Shown here: in pieces, positions 33,834 to 45,800 of the stretch
Position numbering within the stretch: the first letter of the stretch is position 1
Layout of the letters: every line of letters begins with the position of its first letter
Assembly (NCBI RefSeq): GCF_002575655.3
Contig: NC_053038.3
Location: forward strand, 145,964,885-146,028,884
Reading direction: 5' to 3'
Origin: Aegilops tauschii subsp. strangulata
Lineage: Eukaryota; Streptophyta; Magnoliopsida; Poales; Poaceae
DNA: 64,000 nt
Program-made: the position numbers and the translations under genes
The notes under the pieces: generated by a model
Seen by the model: only the letters and a program-made list of their open reading frames with translations
Told to the model about the DNA's origin: nothing
Database searches by the model: none

Positions 33834-34480
33834 AACGCATGCATGTATGCCGTGACTTTCCTTTTGATACTTGCATGTGTTGATTTGATGCACCTTGCCA
33901 AATTTTGACTATAAATTTAACTAACCAAATTTTCATGCATGTCACAAAAAATTACGGGGTTGTTTGGATTGTGACTATGTTTGTCTTATGTTGCCACATT
34001 ATTTTTCCCACACTTTCCACACTTGCCTAACCTGAGTTGCTCAAATTGTTAGACACACTTTGGCTTGCCTAAGGGAATCTTGCCACAATTTTTGTGTCTA
34101 TGACATGTGGGGTTCACTGCTAATAAAAAATTTCTTGTCTTAGGTGTGGCTTATAAAAAAGACTTATATTTAGGAACGGAGGGAGTAGAAAATATAAATA
34201 ATAATGCATGTTGGGGCAACCCATGTTTCCGCTAATTTTAGTCGTGGGCTTGTTCACAAATTTTACGAGGGGTTGGTTGTTCATTTAATGGAGGGACTTG
34301 TAGTACCAGACTTGAACGATACAAAGTGCGACCTGGCACACCATAACACCACTTGGAACAAGCGGGTAGCTATCTCAAAAAACAATCAACTACTAAAAAA
34401 AACCGCGACCTGGCATGTAGTAGTACACAATTTTAAACGATTGTTTTGATGGAGTGAAAAAGGAAAACTACCCCACTACG

Positions 34481-34539
34481 TATATATAGGCCGGATCCTC
34501 CGTGCTTGGGTGCTAGGGTTGCTCTGTTCACGCACTCTC
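34481..34539 (+). promoter_or_regulatory. TATA box and start of a leader interrupted by gypsy C
   Basis: TATATATAGG at 34481 is followed by transcript-like leader DNA, cut after CTCTC at 34535-34539 by the 5' LTR. The leader resumes as CTCTTATCCTCTCCAG at 48481. The TATA-to-junction distance (about 50 bp) would place the insertion in the 5' UTR of the unit. Confidence 0.5.
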
Positions 34540-35736
34540 TATCGGAGTAAATGGCCACGGGTAGACTAACCAACTCCCCTTGGCTCTTCGAAAAATTATC
34601 AGGCCAATCGAGCCTTCAAGCATCCAGAGCATGGGGTCGCCTTCCTCTGGCCGGCTATCCCCAGGGCCGACTACTAGAAGGCGACCCAGCCTCAAAAACC
34701 TTCCGAAGAAAGCTACGAGATGGCCGACTCCAGGAAGCCGGCCCTGAGAGGACCGACTCCCAGAAGCCGGCCACGAAGAAGACCGACTCCCAGAAGCAGG
34801 CCAAGACTGCACCCACCAAGACTGCTCCCACATAACGGTGATAAGATGGGGCGTGGCCGCAGTACAGCCTACCACACCCGAATCCCGGAACGTGCATGGC
34901 CATAGGGCGCCGTACGGGTCGGCCATCCCCCGTCCGGCGCGGCACTGTAGCCATGCTGACCTCAACGTCACCCACGACAGGCGCCAGTACGGCCCGCGGG
35001 CGGCGGGCCTCTTTAGCCAGAGAGACGCTCGAAGGCGGCCCGGCCACCCCTAGTCGGCCTGGGGCGTAGCCGGCTCCCAATAGCCGGCTACCTCCCTCCC
35101 TCAAAACATGTGCCTCATTAAGGAGACAAGACGAGGTGAGGCTACAGTGAGAGCCCGCAAGGCGGTGGCACTGTAGCCACGCTTACCTCGACAAAGCCCT
35201 CGTCATCAGGGGCGAGGCAACAGTAACCAGCCGCCGACAAGGCCCCCAAGCGGTGGGGCCGGCCTGTCGGCCAAGAGGCCGGCAGCCGGCGGGACCCACC
35301 AGTCGGCGGGCCCCAATGGCCGGCGGAAAAGCCAGCGAGCACAGACACTGACGGCTGATACCCGCGCCCAGCCGGATTACCATTGTACCCCTGAGGGGTA
35401 GGCCTATATAAACCCCCCGGGACACCCATGCAAAGGGTTGAGCTCACATAGTTTCACACACCACATAGAGAGAAAAGGAGAGCTAGCCTTGCCCTTCTTC
35501 TTCCCCTAGCCAAACAGCTCAAGGAGCACTTGTAGCTACCTGTATTGATCTAGTGATCATGCGGAGACCCCACAGAGCAGGACAGGGGTGTTATCTCCAC
35601 GGAGAGCCCCAAACCTGGGTAAGATCTGCCGGCGTGCATGTCTTCGCCTTATCCCGTTTCCAGGCACCGGCGATGTCTTACTGGCTCCCACAATGATAAG
35701 CCACCCGTTGGCATATGTCACACCTACCACCCGACA
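34540..35736 (+). repeat. 5' LTR of gypsy C
   Basis: Starts TATCGGAGTAAATGG (the 3' LTR has TGTCAGAG) and ends CCACCCGACA. Contains CTATATAAA at 35404 and short GAAGCCGGCC / CCGACTCCCAG repeats at 34730-34800. The altered first dinucleotide is best read as a later mutation. Confidence 0.92.
35404..35412 (+). promoter_or_regulatory. TATA box in 5' LTR of gypsy C
   Basis: CTATATAAA, conserved at 48147 in the 3' LTR. Likely core promoter of the genomic transcript. Confidence 0.65.
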
Positions 35737-35757
35737 TTTGGCACCCACCGTGGGGCC
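35737..35757 (+). other. Primer-binding-site-like segment of gypsy C
   Basis: TTTGGCACCCACCGTGGGGC follows the 5' LTR directly, at the place where a tRNA 3' end primes minus-strand synthesis. The tRNA identity was not worked out. Confidence 0.6.
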
Positions 35758-35759
35758 AG

Positions 35760-37803
35760 GTGCACCGTCGTCCGGAGAACTGTTTTGGACGGGAACCCTT
35801 TTCCTCCCCCGCGAGCGTAGCCAGCCCGCTACGCCCGATGGCGCTTGCCCTGACGCGCTGCAAGGCGTCGACGACGCCTACGCGGCGAGCTGCCTCGCAG
35901 ACCTTCTTGGCGAGACTCGCAACTCCGACGAGCCAGCGTCCGACGTGGGCACAGACTACCCCGAGAGCCGCCTCGTCAGCCTCCTCGAGCAGCTTCACGT
36001 CTCCAGCGAGCTTGCTGTGGACTTGGAGTCGGTCGGCTCCACCGACCCGATGCTTGTCGACTCCGACACGGCATCGCTTGATGCCTTCCCCACCGATGTG
36101 GTGATCTTCAATGACCCTCTCCCTCGAGCCGACAGTGGCAGCAGCGCTGTCACTGAGGTGCTGGTCATCAGCCACAGCACCGTCTCGGGCGAAAACGCCC
36201 ACGACGCCCTACAAGCGGCGCTGCACGACTTATCCGTCCCCATCCCGGCCGACGCCGACGCCGAGACTCTGGAGGCACGCCGCCTCGCCCTCATCGCGGA
36301 GGGCCAGAAGATAGCATCCATGAGACGCCTCACTGAGGCTCACCAGCGTGAAGTCGACCGCGCCGCCTTTGGTAAGCCTCCTCATGGCGGGCCGAGCCGA
36401 GCCGGCCTCGTCAAGAAGCGCGGCGCAGCCATCGCCAGGATGCTGGGAGCAGACCGCCTAGTCTACGCCAGGCCGCTCGAGAACCTACGTGCCGCTCAGG
36501 CGGCCGTAGAAGGGCTGAACGGGTTGGGGGCTGATGAGCTCCCCTACATGACTAGACGCATCCAGCAGCTGATCGACGCGACCGCAGAACGGCATGAAGT
36601 CGGTGCCCGCGCTGAGAGTCCTCCCCCATGCCGAGAACACGCCGCGACATCCCGGTCGCCGACTGCGAGCGGCGCCCGCACAAGGAAAGACAAGGAGCCG
36701 GCTGCTAGCCGCAGCCGGACTCGGGTCACCATCGAGCGCGACGCAGATGGCCGCCCCCGAGCGGTGGAACGACAAGGCAATCCGCCTCCGCCCCCCCCCT
36801 CGCCTCGTGGGGAGAGATATCCCACCCCGCTGCCTGTCACGCATCCGACTCTCGGTGGCCGACTAGGCCACCGCGAAGGAGTCGGAGAGAATGATGCCCA
36901 CCACCGGATCGACCGCCTAGCGCAATCCCTGGCATTAGAAGAAGAAGACGATGTCGGCCCGCCTTGCTTTGGCCCCCGCATCCGCGACGAGCCCTTCCCC
37001 AAAGGGTTCTCACTCCCCAGAGACACGCCCAAGTACAACGGCTCCGTGAAGCTGGAAGATTGGCTGATCGACTACTCTACCGATGTCAGCATAGCAAACG
37101 GCAACAGGCGCGTTGCCGTGAAGTACGTCCCTCTCATGCTTCAAGGCACGGAACGCACCTGGCTGAACAGCCTCAAGCCCTACAGCGTCAACAGCTGGCT
37201 AGACTTCATGGAAGTCTTCGTCCGCAACTTCACCAGCACATACAAGCGGCCTCCCAAGCCCCGCTAGCTCTCCTTGTGCGTCCAAGGGCCCAACGAATCG
37301 ACTCGCGACTACCTCACGCGTTGGGCCGAGCTCCGCAACTCCTGCGAGGGGTGCACGAGGTTCAAGCCATAGAATACTTCACCGCCGGGTGCCGAGAGGG
37401 CACCCTCCTCAAGCATCGACTCCTCTGCGACGAGCCGACTACCCTCGACGAGCTGCTGGTCATAGCAGACAAGTATGCCACAGCCGACTCCTCTATGAAG
37501 ACCGAGCTCCGAGTGGACGCCTCTGGAAAGGTGCTTGCTCCGGCTCCCAAGACGCCGGCTGGTGACTCCAAGCGACGCCCCTACCAGAACGACCACAAGC
37601 GCAAGGCCCTCATGCCGCCTTCCACCAGTCGACAAGTGGCCACCGTCGAAGATGAGCAGCCCGAAGAGCGGCCCGCTCCCAAGAAGAAGGGCGGCAGGGC
37701 GGCTTGGCAGCCGGCCTTCTCCTACGAGCAAACTCTCGATGCCCCCTGCAAGTTCCACAGCGGCGTGAAGCCGTCCAACCACATGACCCGGAAGTGCCGT
37801 TAG
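35760..37803 (+). pseudogene. gag of gypsy C (broken)
   Basis: Frame 2 is open through the leader to TAG at 37265. It contains acidic N-terminal sequence, a helical middle (EARRLALIAEGQKIASMRRL), an Arg/Pro-rich linker, and the retrotransposon gag core (DTPKYNGSVKLEDWLIDY, YVPLMLQGTERTWLNSL, FVRNF). Past the stop, LCVQGPNESTRDYLTRWAEL continues, a one-base shift occurs near 37345, and gag resumes (EYFTAGCREGTLLKHRL) to TAG at 37801. A basic KKGGRAAW segment and a remnant CxxH-like C..H..C patch (CKFHSGVKPSNHMTRKC) mark the nucleocapsid part. Both stops fit CAG to TAG. The true start codon is unclear. Confidence 0.82.
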
Positions 37804-38063
37804 CTCACGCGGATCTCCAAGGGCGACGGGCTGGTGCCGCCTCCGCCTCCTGGCCCACCGCCTCCAGCCCCCCAGCAGTTGGAGCCATTCAGGATGAGTT
37901 CCCAGATGAGCACGCCACCTATGTCGTCTTCACGAGCCAGATTGAAGACAAGTGCGGTCGGCGCCGACAGCACCAAGAAGTCAACGCGGTCGCCTACAGC
38001 AACCCCGAGTTCATGCATTGGTCTGAAAGGCCTATCAGCTAGAGCCGGGCCGATCACCCAGAG

Positions 38064-39901
38064 GTGATGCCGTCTCCTGGTTCCTACGCATTGGTGCTGG
38101 ACGTCACCCTCACGACGGAAAGGCGAGCTGCTCGTTTCTCCCGCGTGCTGATTGATGGCGGAAGCAGTATCAACATACTGTACCGCAACACCATGGAGAA
38201 GTTGAACCTCAAGGCAAAGCAGCTCATGCCAAGCCGGATTGTGTTCCATGGTATCGTACCCAGCCTGTCCTGTTCCCCAATCGGCAAGATCAAGATGGAT
38301 GTTCTCTTCGGAGACAAGGATCACTTTCGCCGAGAAGCGATCTGGTTTGAAGTAGTGGATCTAGAGAGCCCTTACCACGCCTTGCTTGGCCGACCTGCCC
38401 TGGCCAAGTTCATGGCTGTGCCCCACTACGCCTACCTGAAGATGAAGATGCCGAGTTCAAAGGGGATCATCACTATAGCCGGAGACTACAAGAAGTCCAT
38501 CGACTGCACTGCAGCCAGCAGCCGACTGGCCGAGTCCCTCGTGGTTGCTGAAGAGAAGAAGATGCTGGACCGAGTCGTGGCCATGGCCGGCAAGCAGCTG
38601 GCCCTGTCCCCCAACCCCAAGGAATATGACGCTCAGGGCTCCTTCCAGCCGGCCAAGGAGACAAAGAAGATACCTCTGGACCCGGAGAACCCGGAGAGGT
38701 TTGCTGTCATTGGTGCAAACCTAGACAGTAAATAGGAAGGCGAGCTCATCGACTTCCTCCGTGCGAATCGAGACATCTTTGCATGGTCCCCAAAGGACAT
38801 GCCGGGTGTTCCGAAGGATTTCACCGAGCACAAGCTACACGTCCGAGCGGACGCGAAACCAGTCAAGCAGCCTCTCTGCCGACTGTCAGAGGAGAAGAGA
38901 AGGATCGTACGAGAAGAGATAGCCCAATTCCTGGCCGCCGGCTTCATTATGGAAGTGTTTTTCCCAGAATGGCTTGCCAACCCGGTCTTGGTGTTGAAGA
39001 AGAACAACAAATGGCGTATGTGTATAAATTACACCAGCCTCAACAAAGCCTGCCCCAAAGATCCGTTTGCCCTACCACGGATTGATCAAGTGATAGACTC
39101 CACAGCCGGATGCGAGCTATTGAGTTTCTTGGATGCCTACTCAGGATACCACCAGATCAAGTTGGACCCAGCTGACAGCCTGAAGACCGCCTTCATCACA
39201 CCATTCGGAGCTTTCTGCTACCTGACTATGACATTCGGCTTGAGGAATGCCGGTGCCACTTTTCAGCGTTGCATGCAGAAATGCCTCCTCAAGCAACTCG
39301 GCAGAAATGCCCACGTCTATGTAGACGATATTGTGGTGAAGACGGAAAAGCGCGGCACCCTGCTAGAAGACCTCAAAGAAACATTTGCCAACCTACGCTG
39401 ATTCCAGATCAAGCTCAACCCCGAGAAATGCGTGTTCGGAGTACCAGCCGGCCAGCTTCTAGGCTTTTTGGTCTCCGAACGCGGCATTGAGTGCAACCCT
39501 ATGAAGATCAAGGCCATTGAGAGAATGGAGATTCCCACCAAGTTGCGAGACGTTCAGAAATTCACCGGGTGCCTGGCCTCCCTAAACCGCTTTATCAGCC
39601 GGCTAGGGGAGAAGGCTCTCCCCCTGTACCGACTCAAGAAGAAATCCACCCACTTTGAGTGGAACGAACAAGCAGACCAAGCCTTCCACGAGTTGAAGAA
39701 GATGCTGACCACTCCACCTGTCCTGGCAGCGCCGACTGAGAAGGAGCCCATGCTCCTCTACATTGCTGCGACTAGCCGAGTGGTCAGTACAGTCATCGTG
39801 GTCCAGCGCCCAGAAGAAGGACGAGCTCAGTTAGTTCAGAGGCCGGTATATTATTTAAGCGAAGTACTGTCCACCTCGAAGCAAAACAACCGCATTACTA
39901 G
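38064..39901 (+). pseudogene. Protease and reverse transcriptase of gypsy C (three stops)
   Basis: The aspartic protease motif is FSRVLIDGGSSINILY at about 38140 (the DGGS form is usual in this lineage), with the second conserved region YHALLGRPAL at 38374. RT follows: ANPVLVLKKNNKWRMCINY, FLDAYSGYHQIK, MTFGLRNAG, catalytic YVDDIVV at about 39318, LNPEKCVFGVPAGQ and FTGCLASLNRFISR. Stops are at 38733-38735 (fits CAG), 39399-39401 (TGA, fits CGA) and 39899-39901 (TAG). The frame moves by a small deletion near 39890 in the RT-RNase H connection. Confidence 0.9.
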
Positions 39902-42154
39902 AAGATGTGCTACGGAGTGTACTTCACCACCAAGAAGCTGAAGCCCTACTTTCAAGAGCATCCCATCATGGTCGTATGCACTGCCCCGCTTGCCAAGATC
40001 ATAGGCAGCCCGGATGCATCCAGCCGGGTGGCTAAGTGGGCCATTGTGCTGGCTCCTTACACAATCTTCTACCAGCCCCGCACCGCCATCAAGTCCCAAG
40101 CATTGGCCGACTTCCTTGTCCACTGGGCCGAGACCCAGTACCTACCGCCGGCTCCCGACTCCACTCATTGGCGGATGCACTTTGACGGATCCAAGATGCG
40201 CACCGGCTTGGGAGCTGGCATCGTCCTCACCTCTCCCAAGGGCGACAAGCTCAGATACACAGTGCAAATCCATTTTGCCGCCTCCAACAATGTGGCTAAG
40301 TACAAGGCGCTCATACACGGACTACATCTAGCCAAAGAGCTCGGCATATGCCGGATCCTGTGTTATGGCGACTCGGATTTGGTGGTCCAGCAGTCATCTG
40401 GCGACTGGGACGCCAAGGACGCAAACATGGCGATCTATCGATTCTTCGTCCAGCAAATCAGCGGATACTTTGAAGGGTGCGAGTTCCTCCATGTGCCACG
40501 GGCCGACAACGAGCAAGCAGATGCCCTGGCACGGATCGGCTCCACACGACAAGCTATACCAACCGGTGTCTCTCTCCAGCGCCTCCTCAAACCGTCCATC
40601 AAGCCGTCTCCACAATCGGACTCTATCTTCGTACCGCCTGCCCCTGATGTAGTCGGATCCGACTGGGGGAACCTAGCAGGCGGCTCGGGGACTTCGACAA
40701 GCGGCCCAGGGACTGTTGTAGTCGCACCCGGCTTGGGGACTTCAGAACCCGGCCCGGGGACTGCAGCAGTCGGCCCAGGGACTGCAACGACACAACAGGC
40801 GGTGGCCGACTCCAACTCTCCACCACCCAACCCACCCAGCCGGGTCACAGTAGCCGTACTGACAACAGAAGAAGTCACAGCTCCATCATGGGCCCAGCCC
40901 ATCCTCAACTTCCTAGTAAACAGAGAGCTGTCGAGTGATGAGATCTCGGCAAGGCTAGTTCAACGCCGAGCCGGAGCATACGCAATAATAAACAGAGAAC
41001 TTGCTAAGCGTAGCGTCACTGGAGTCTTCCAGCACTGCGTCGAGCCAGAGAAGGGCATAGCAATCCTCAAGGATATCCACCAAGGCGAATGCGGCCACCA
41101 CGCAGCCTCAAGATCACTTGTCGCCAAAGCTTTCCGCCATGGTTTCTTTTGGCCGACTGCTTTGGAAGACGCCAAGGAGTTAGCCAAATGCTGCAAAGGA
41201 TGCCAAGTCTTTAGCTCCAAGCAACACCTGCCAGCTTCTGCACTCAAGACCATCCCCCTCATCTTGCCCTTTGCCGTCTGGGGGCTGGACATGGTGGGCC
41301 CATTCAAGACAGCCCGCGGCGGCATTACACATCTGCTTGTCGCCGTTGACAAATTCACCAAGTGGATTGAAGCAAAGCCAATCAAGAAGCTGAACGGGCC
41401 GACTGCCGTGACATTCATCGCAGACATCACTACTCGGTATGGTGTACCACACAGCATCATCACCGACAACGGCACGAATTTTGCCAAGGGAGCACTCGCA
41501 CGTTTCTGCGCGACACAGAGCATCCGACTGGACTTAGCATCCGTTGCCCACCCGCAGTCAAACGGCCAGGTCGAGCGAGCAAACGGCCTCATCTTCTCTG
41601 GCATCAAGCCCCGACTAGTCGTACCACTGGAGCGTTCGGCCGGCTGCTGGCTCGATGAGCTGCCGGCTGTCCTCTGGAGTCTGCGTACTACCGCGAACAA
41701 GTCAACCGGCTTCACTCCTTTCTTCCTTGTATATGGTGTCAAGGTTGTCATCCCAACTGACATCGAGTTCGACTCGCCTCGGGTCACGATGTACACGGAG
41801 GCGGAGGCCAAGGAAGCGCGAGAAGACGGCGTCGACCTACTGGAAGAAGGCCGGCTGTTAGCACTCAGCCGGTCCGCCATCTACTAGTAGGGTTTGCGTC
41901 GTTACCGCAACCGGAAGGTCAAGCCAAGATCCTTCCAAGAGGGCGATCTTGTGCTCCGGCTAATCCAGCGAACAGCCGGCCAGCACAAGCTCTCGGCCTC
42001 TTGGGAAGGCCCTTTCGTCATCAGCAAGGCCCTAGGCAACGACTCCTACTACCTGATCGACGCACAGAAGCCGAGAGCATGCAAGAGGGATGATTCCGGC
42101 AAGGAGTCGGAACGACCATGGAACGCCAATCTCCTGAGAAGATTTTATAGTTAA
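39902..42154 (+). pseudogene. RNase H and integrase of gypsy C
   Basis: RNase H: MHFDGSKMRTGLGAGIVL, NNVAKYKALIHGL, YGDSDLVVQQ, ADNEQADALA. A Gly/Pro linker with five GPGT-like repeats follows (about 40680-40795). Integrase: zinc region with IHQGECGHH and CCKGC, core WGLDMVGPF, IITDNGTNF, PQSNGQVERANG, so D, D and E are all present. The C-terminal GDLVLRLIQ and WEGPFVISKA lead to the end RRFYS and TAG at 42152-42154. Two adjacent TAG codons at 41885-41890 replace the QQ seen in this position in element A (AIYQQDLRRYH). The long open frame of 660 codons shows decay is limited. Confidence 0.92.
40680..40800 (+). repeat. GGGGACT repeats in the RNase H-integrase linker of gypsy C
   Basis: Five copies of a 20-35-bp unit holding G(G/A)GGACT (GGCTCGGGGACTTC, GGCCCAGGGACTGT, GGCTTGGGGACTTC and so on). 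They encode GSGT/GPGT and resemble the element's own polypurine tract CGGGGACTAC. Confidence 0.7.
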
Positions 42155-42873
42155 AAGCAGTATGTATCATGCTACCTTTTTGTATTAAGTACAAGACAAC
42201 GGGCCCCCCGAGGCGCACTCGGGGACTACCCTCCTTTATCTATGAATGACGAGTGTCATACCCATGAATGTACTATTACATTTGATTCTCTATCCGGCAC
42301 CGGGTTCGACTAGTTGGCCCGGGGACTGGCCGCCTTAAAAGTTCTACCTGAAGTCAGACAAGTAGTGTGCCAGCACCCAAGCCCTCTCTTGTTGTAAGTC
42401 GCAGCTCGAAGAACCGACTGTCCGCTGGCAAGAGTCAAAGGCAGGAAAGGATGCCCACACGAAAAACGGCTAAGGACTAACGAACTTATATAACACAAAA
42501 CGGCCTCCAACCACGCCTACCGGCTTTCAGAACAGCCGGCTGGCCGGCTTCCCAGTCACTTTGCTACAATCCAAGAAAGCAAGAGTACTTGCCCTCCCAA
42601 CCGGCCAAGCACTTCTGCAGCCACAGAGTGCAAAGCAGCTGTCCGGCTGGGAAGGCGGAAACCAAGGGAGGGCGGCAAAGGAAACAGCCAAAGGATGAAA
42701 AGCAAGAACAATGGAAAGCCAAACACATGCATGATTAATTTACACATAAGGCCTTCAACAGGCCGGCAGTCAAATATGGTTCGAATACACCCCCAGTGTG
42801 TGGAACTGCGCAAACTTAACAAAATATTGTTCAAAAGAGTAATAAAACAGGAAAGTAAAGGCGGCATATTAGA
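42155..42873. other. Non-coding 3' region of gypsy C
   Basis: No gene. Contains polypurine-like CTCGGGGACTAC (42218) and CCGGGGACTGG (42318). The right part is the likely 3' UTR of the antisense gene. Confidence 0.5.
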
Positions 42874-45800
42874 CTAAGGGCGCAGCAGGGAGCCGGGCTG
42901 GTTGGTGGAGACGGCAGCGCCGGCTGGAGGAGTGGCCGGCTGGCGAGTTTCGGCTTGATCATCGCTGCCTGCAGGCGGTGCGCTCGCACGCGCCTTGTTG
43001 CTGGAGGCACGGTCAAGCTGAGGCTGGCCGGCTGCTCCACCATCTGGCGCGGTGTCTTCACCCTCCTCCTCCTCCTCCTCGCCCTCGTCGCTAGAGTCGA
43101 TCTCCTCTGCCGAGTCCTCACCATCTGTCGGGTTCAACCCGAACCACTCCTCCGGCTGGGCAACGCCATTGTCATCCACCTCAGGAGCAAAGGCGCTGGT
43201 GTCGGTGTAGTCGGCGATCGCCGAGGCATGCTAGATGATAGCCGGCCGCACCGGCTCCAGCTCCGTGTCGGCCTCCTGCCGCCAGGTGGCCAGCTGGTCC
43301 AAGCTCAGCTCAGGATACCAGGCCTTGACGAACTCCAGCGCCCGCCTGGCACCTGACCGAGCCGCAGAAGCCTTCCAGGCCTCAAAGCGGTCGTCCGCTA
43401 CCTCCAGCCAATCGACAGTTCGACTGGGGGTGCGGGGAATCACCTCGCCGGGCCAGAGAGTGGCCAGCACCTGCGCCCCAACACGCTGAAGCCGGCGGAG
43501 CATGCGGTGAGGCAGCTGGAGGCGGGCTTGAATCGCCAGGAGCTGTTCCTCAAGCGACCGGCGAGCGTTCGGCGCGATCTCAGCGCCAGCCTGCCTTTGC
43601 ACCTCGTGGTGGGCCTCGACGACCTGGTTGGTGGCAGTAGAGTAGCCAGGGAAGTACTCTCCACAAGAAAGAAAGAGAAAGAAGATAAAAATATAAAAAT
43701 ACCAAGTTAGAGAGTGAACCAAACGGCAATCGGCAAGCAAGGAACGAAGAAGAGGGCGGCCTACCGTCAACCAAGTCTTCGTTCTGGCTGTAGCCGTTGA
43801 TCAACGACTGCCTCGCCTCGGCCCAGCTCGCCGCCTCCGTCTCATATTCGGCTTGGAGGGCGGCCTCGCTATCCTGCACCGCCTTCAGGGCCGCCTTGTG
43901 GCTCTCCTCCTGGTCGGCCAGTTTCTTGACTAGGCGGTCACGCTCCTGGGCCAAGGCGTCGAACACGGCTTCCTTAGCGCGAAGGGCGGCCTGAGTCCCA
44001 CCCAGCTGCTCCCTCAGTTTGGCGTTGTCCGCTGCAGACATGGCAGAGAAGAAAAAAGCAATAAGAAAGAAGTCATCAAGAAAGATCCGACTCGACTTCT
44101 CAGCAGTCGGCCCGAATCTCGGGGACTACACCCAGTGGGTGGGCTGACGCGCCCCCACGTGAGATCAAAGATGAAGCACTTACCCCGGCTCTCAGATAGA
44201 TCAGCATTTTTCTGTGTCAGCTCCCGAGCCTGGGAGTTGAAGGCAGCTGCACGGAGGTTGTGGTAGTCCTGCAAGTCAGACAGAGAAGTAAATGAGAACA
44301 AGATAGCAAACAAAGCCCACTAAGAAGTTCCAAGCTGCCTGCTCAGCAGCCGACTCGGAACTCGGGGACTACACCCAGTGGGTGTGCCGACGCGCCCCCA
44401 CGGAAGAAACCAAGATCAAGAAGCAAAAACGGGAAGACTTACCCGAATGGCCGCCCGAGTCACAAGTAACTCGTCATTATATTGCCTGAGCGCTGCGGCC
44501 TGGGACTGAAGCCGGTTCTGGACTTCTTGCGCCGCCACATTCACCACGGCCGTCCCACCACCTGGCGTCCACCCCGAGCTGGCGCTGGCCGTCTCCACGT
44601 CCTGGGCCGACGAGCTGGAGCCCGCGGCCTTCTGCGGGTCCGGAGCCGAAGTTGCCTTCCCCGCGCGCTGGCGCGATGGCGACTGGACCACCAGGTCCGT
44701 CCTCGCAGCCGGCTCGCCCCCAGCCAATTGCGCAGGCGGCACGTTAGGCCGGCTGCCTTGGGCCACCCCAGTCGGCGAGGACGGTGCCTCCTCCCTCTCC
44801 TGGACGATGACGTCGTCCTCCCTCTCCAACCCCGGCAGGTCGCCGCCGGCTTCCTCCGGCGGGGGCTTCGGGATCTCGGGCGCCGCGACATGCATGGGGG
44901 TGACAAGCAAGGCCCCCTCCGCTGTCGCTGCGGCTGCAGCCTCCGCCTGGGCCCTGGCCATCGCGTCGGCACGTGCATCGCCGACTCCTCCGCCTCCTCC
45001 TGTGCCGCCTTGGCGGCAGCCGCCCTCAGCTCTTCCGCCTCCCGCTCGTCCCGCGCCTCCCGCGCATTTCGCTCCGTCGCCGCTTGAAGCTTGGCGCGGG
45101 GGTCCACACGGCGGGTGCTCCCGGATCCTCCCGGCGATCCAACCATGGAGGCGGCAGCAACCCGCTCAAGAGAAAGCGGAGCCCTGATTTTTGAGACAAG
45201 ACAAGGATTCAGAAATGGACAAGAAAAGAAGAAAAGAGTATGCAAGAGAATCTACACTTACGCCGAAATCGTCTGCGGCTGCTTCACCACCTTTCAGAAG
45301 CGGGCCGCCTTTGCGGCCGCCTCATCCCGCCTGGTCGCCGCTGCCCCACCCTTGGGCTTCTTCGGCCGACTGCCGAACAAGCCCGACGCGGCCCGGCGCT
45401 TCTGCGCGCTGCCTCGAGCAGGCGGCGCGGCGGAGGAATCCGCGCAATGGTCGGACGCCGGCTGGCGGCGTGGGACGGTTTCCGCCTCATCGTCATCCGG
45501 CCAGTCGTCAAAGCTGGCTCCAAGCCCGAAGCCGCCTGCGTCGCCGCCTCCCGCCTCGGTGTTGTCGTCCATGGCGGCCGTCCCCAAGTCGTGGTCCTCC
45601 AAGTCATGCTCCGCCCGGGAGGGGAGAAATCGGCGATCCGCCCCTGACCCGGCCGCAGGTCGAAGGAGAGGGCTCTGCCAAGACGTGCCAACTGGTCAAA
45701 GTCGGCCAAGAAAAACTTGGCGACAAAACAAAGAGAAGAAAGGATAAAGAAAGCATACCGTAGGTAGGGGATGCGCACGGGAGTACGGCTCCTTGCCAAA

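Noticed and set aside
35557..36333. Minus-strand frames opposite gag of C
   Set aside because: Shadows of the GC-rich gag frame, and the plus frame shows gag motifs.
38018..39541. Possible envelope-like or viral gene near pol of C
   Set aside because: All frames are explained by protease and RT. No membrane-spanning envelope-like protein is visible in any of the three gypsy elements.
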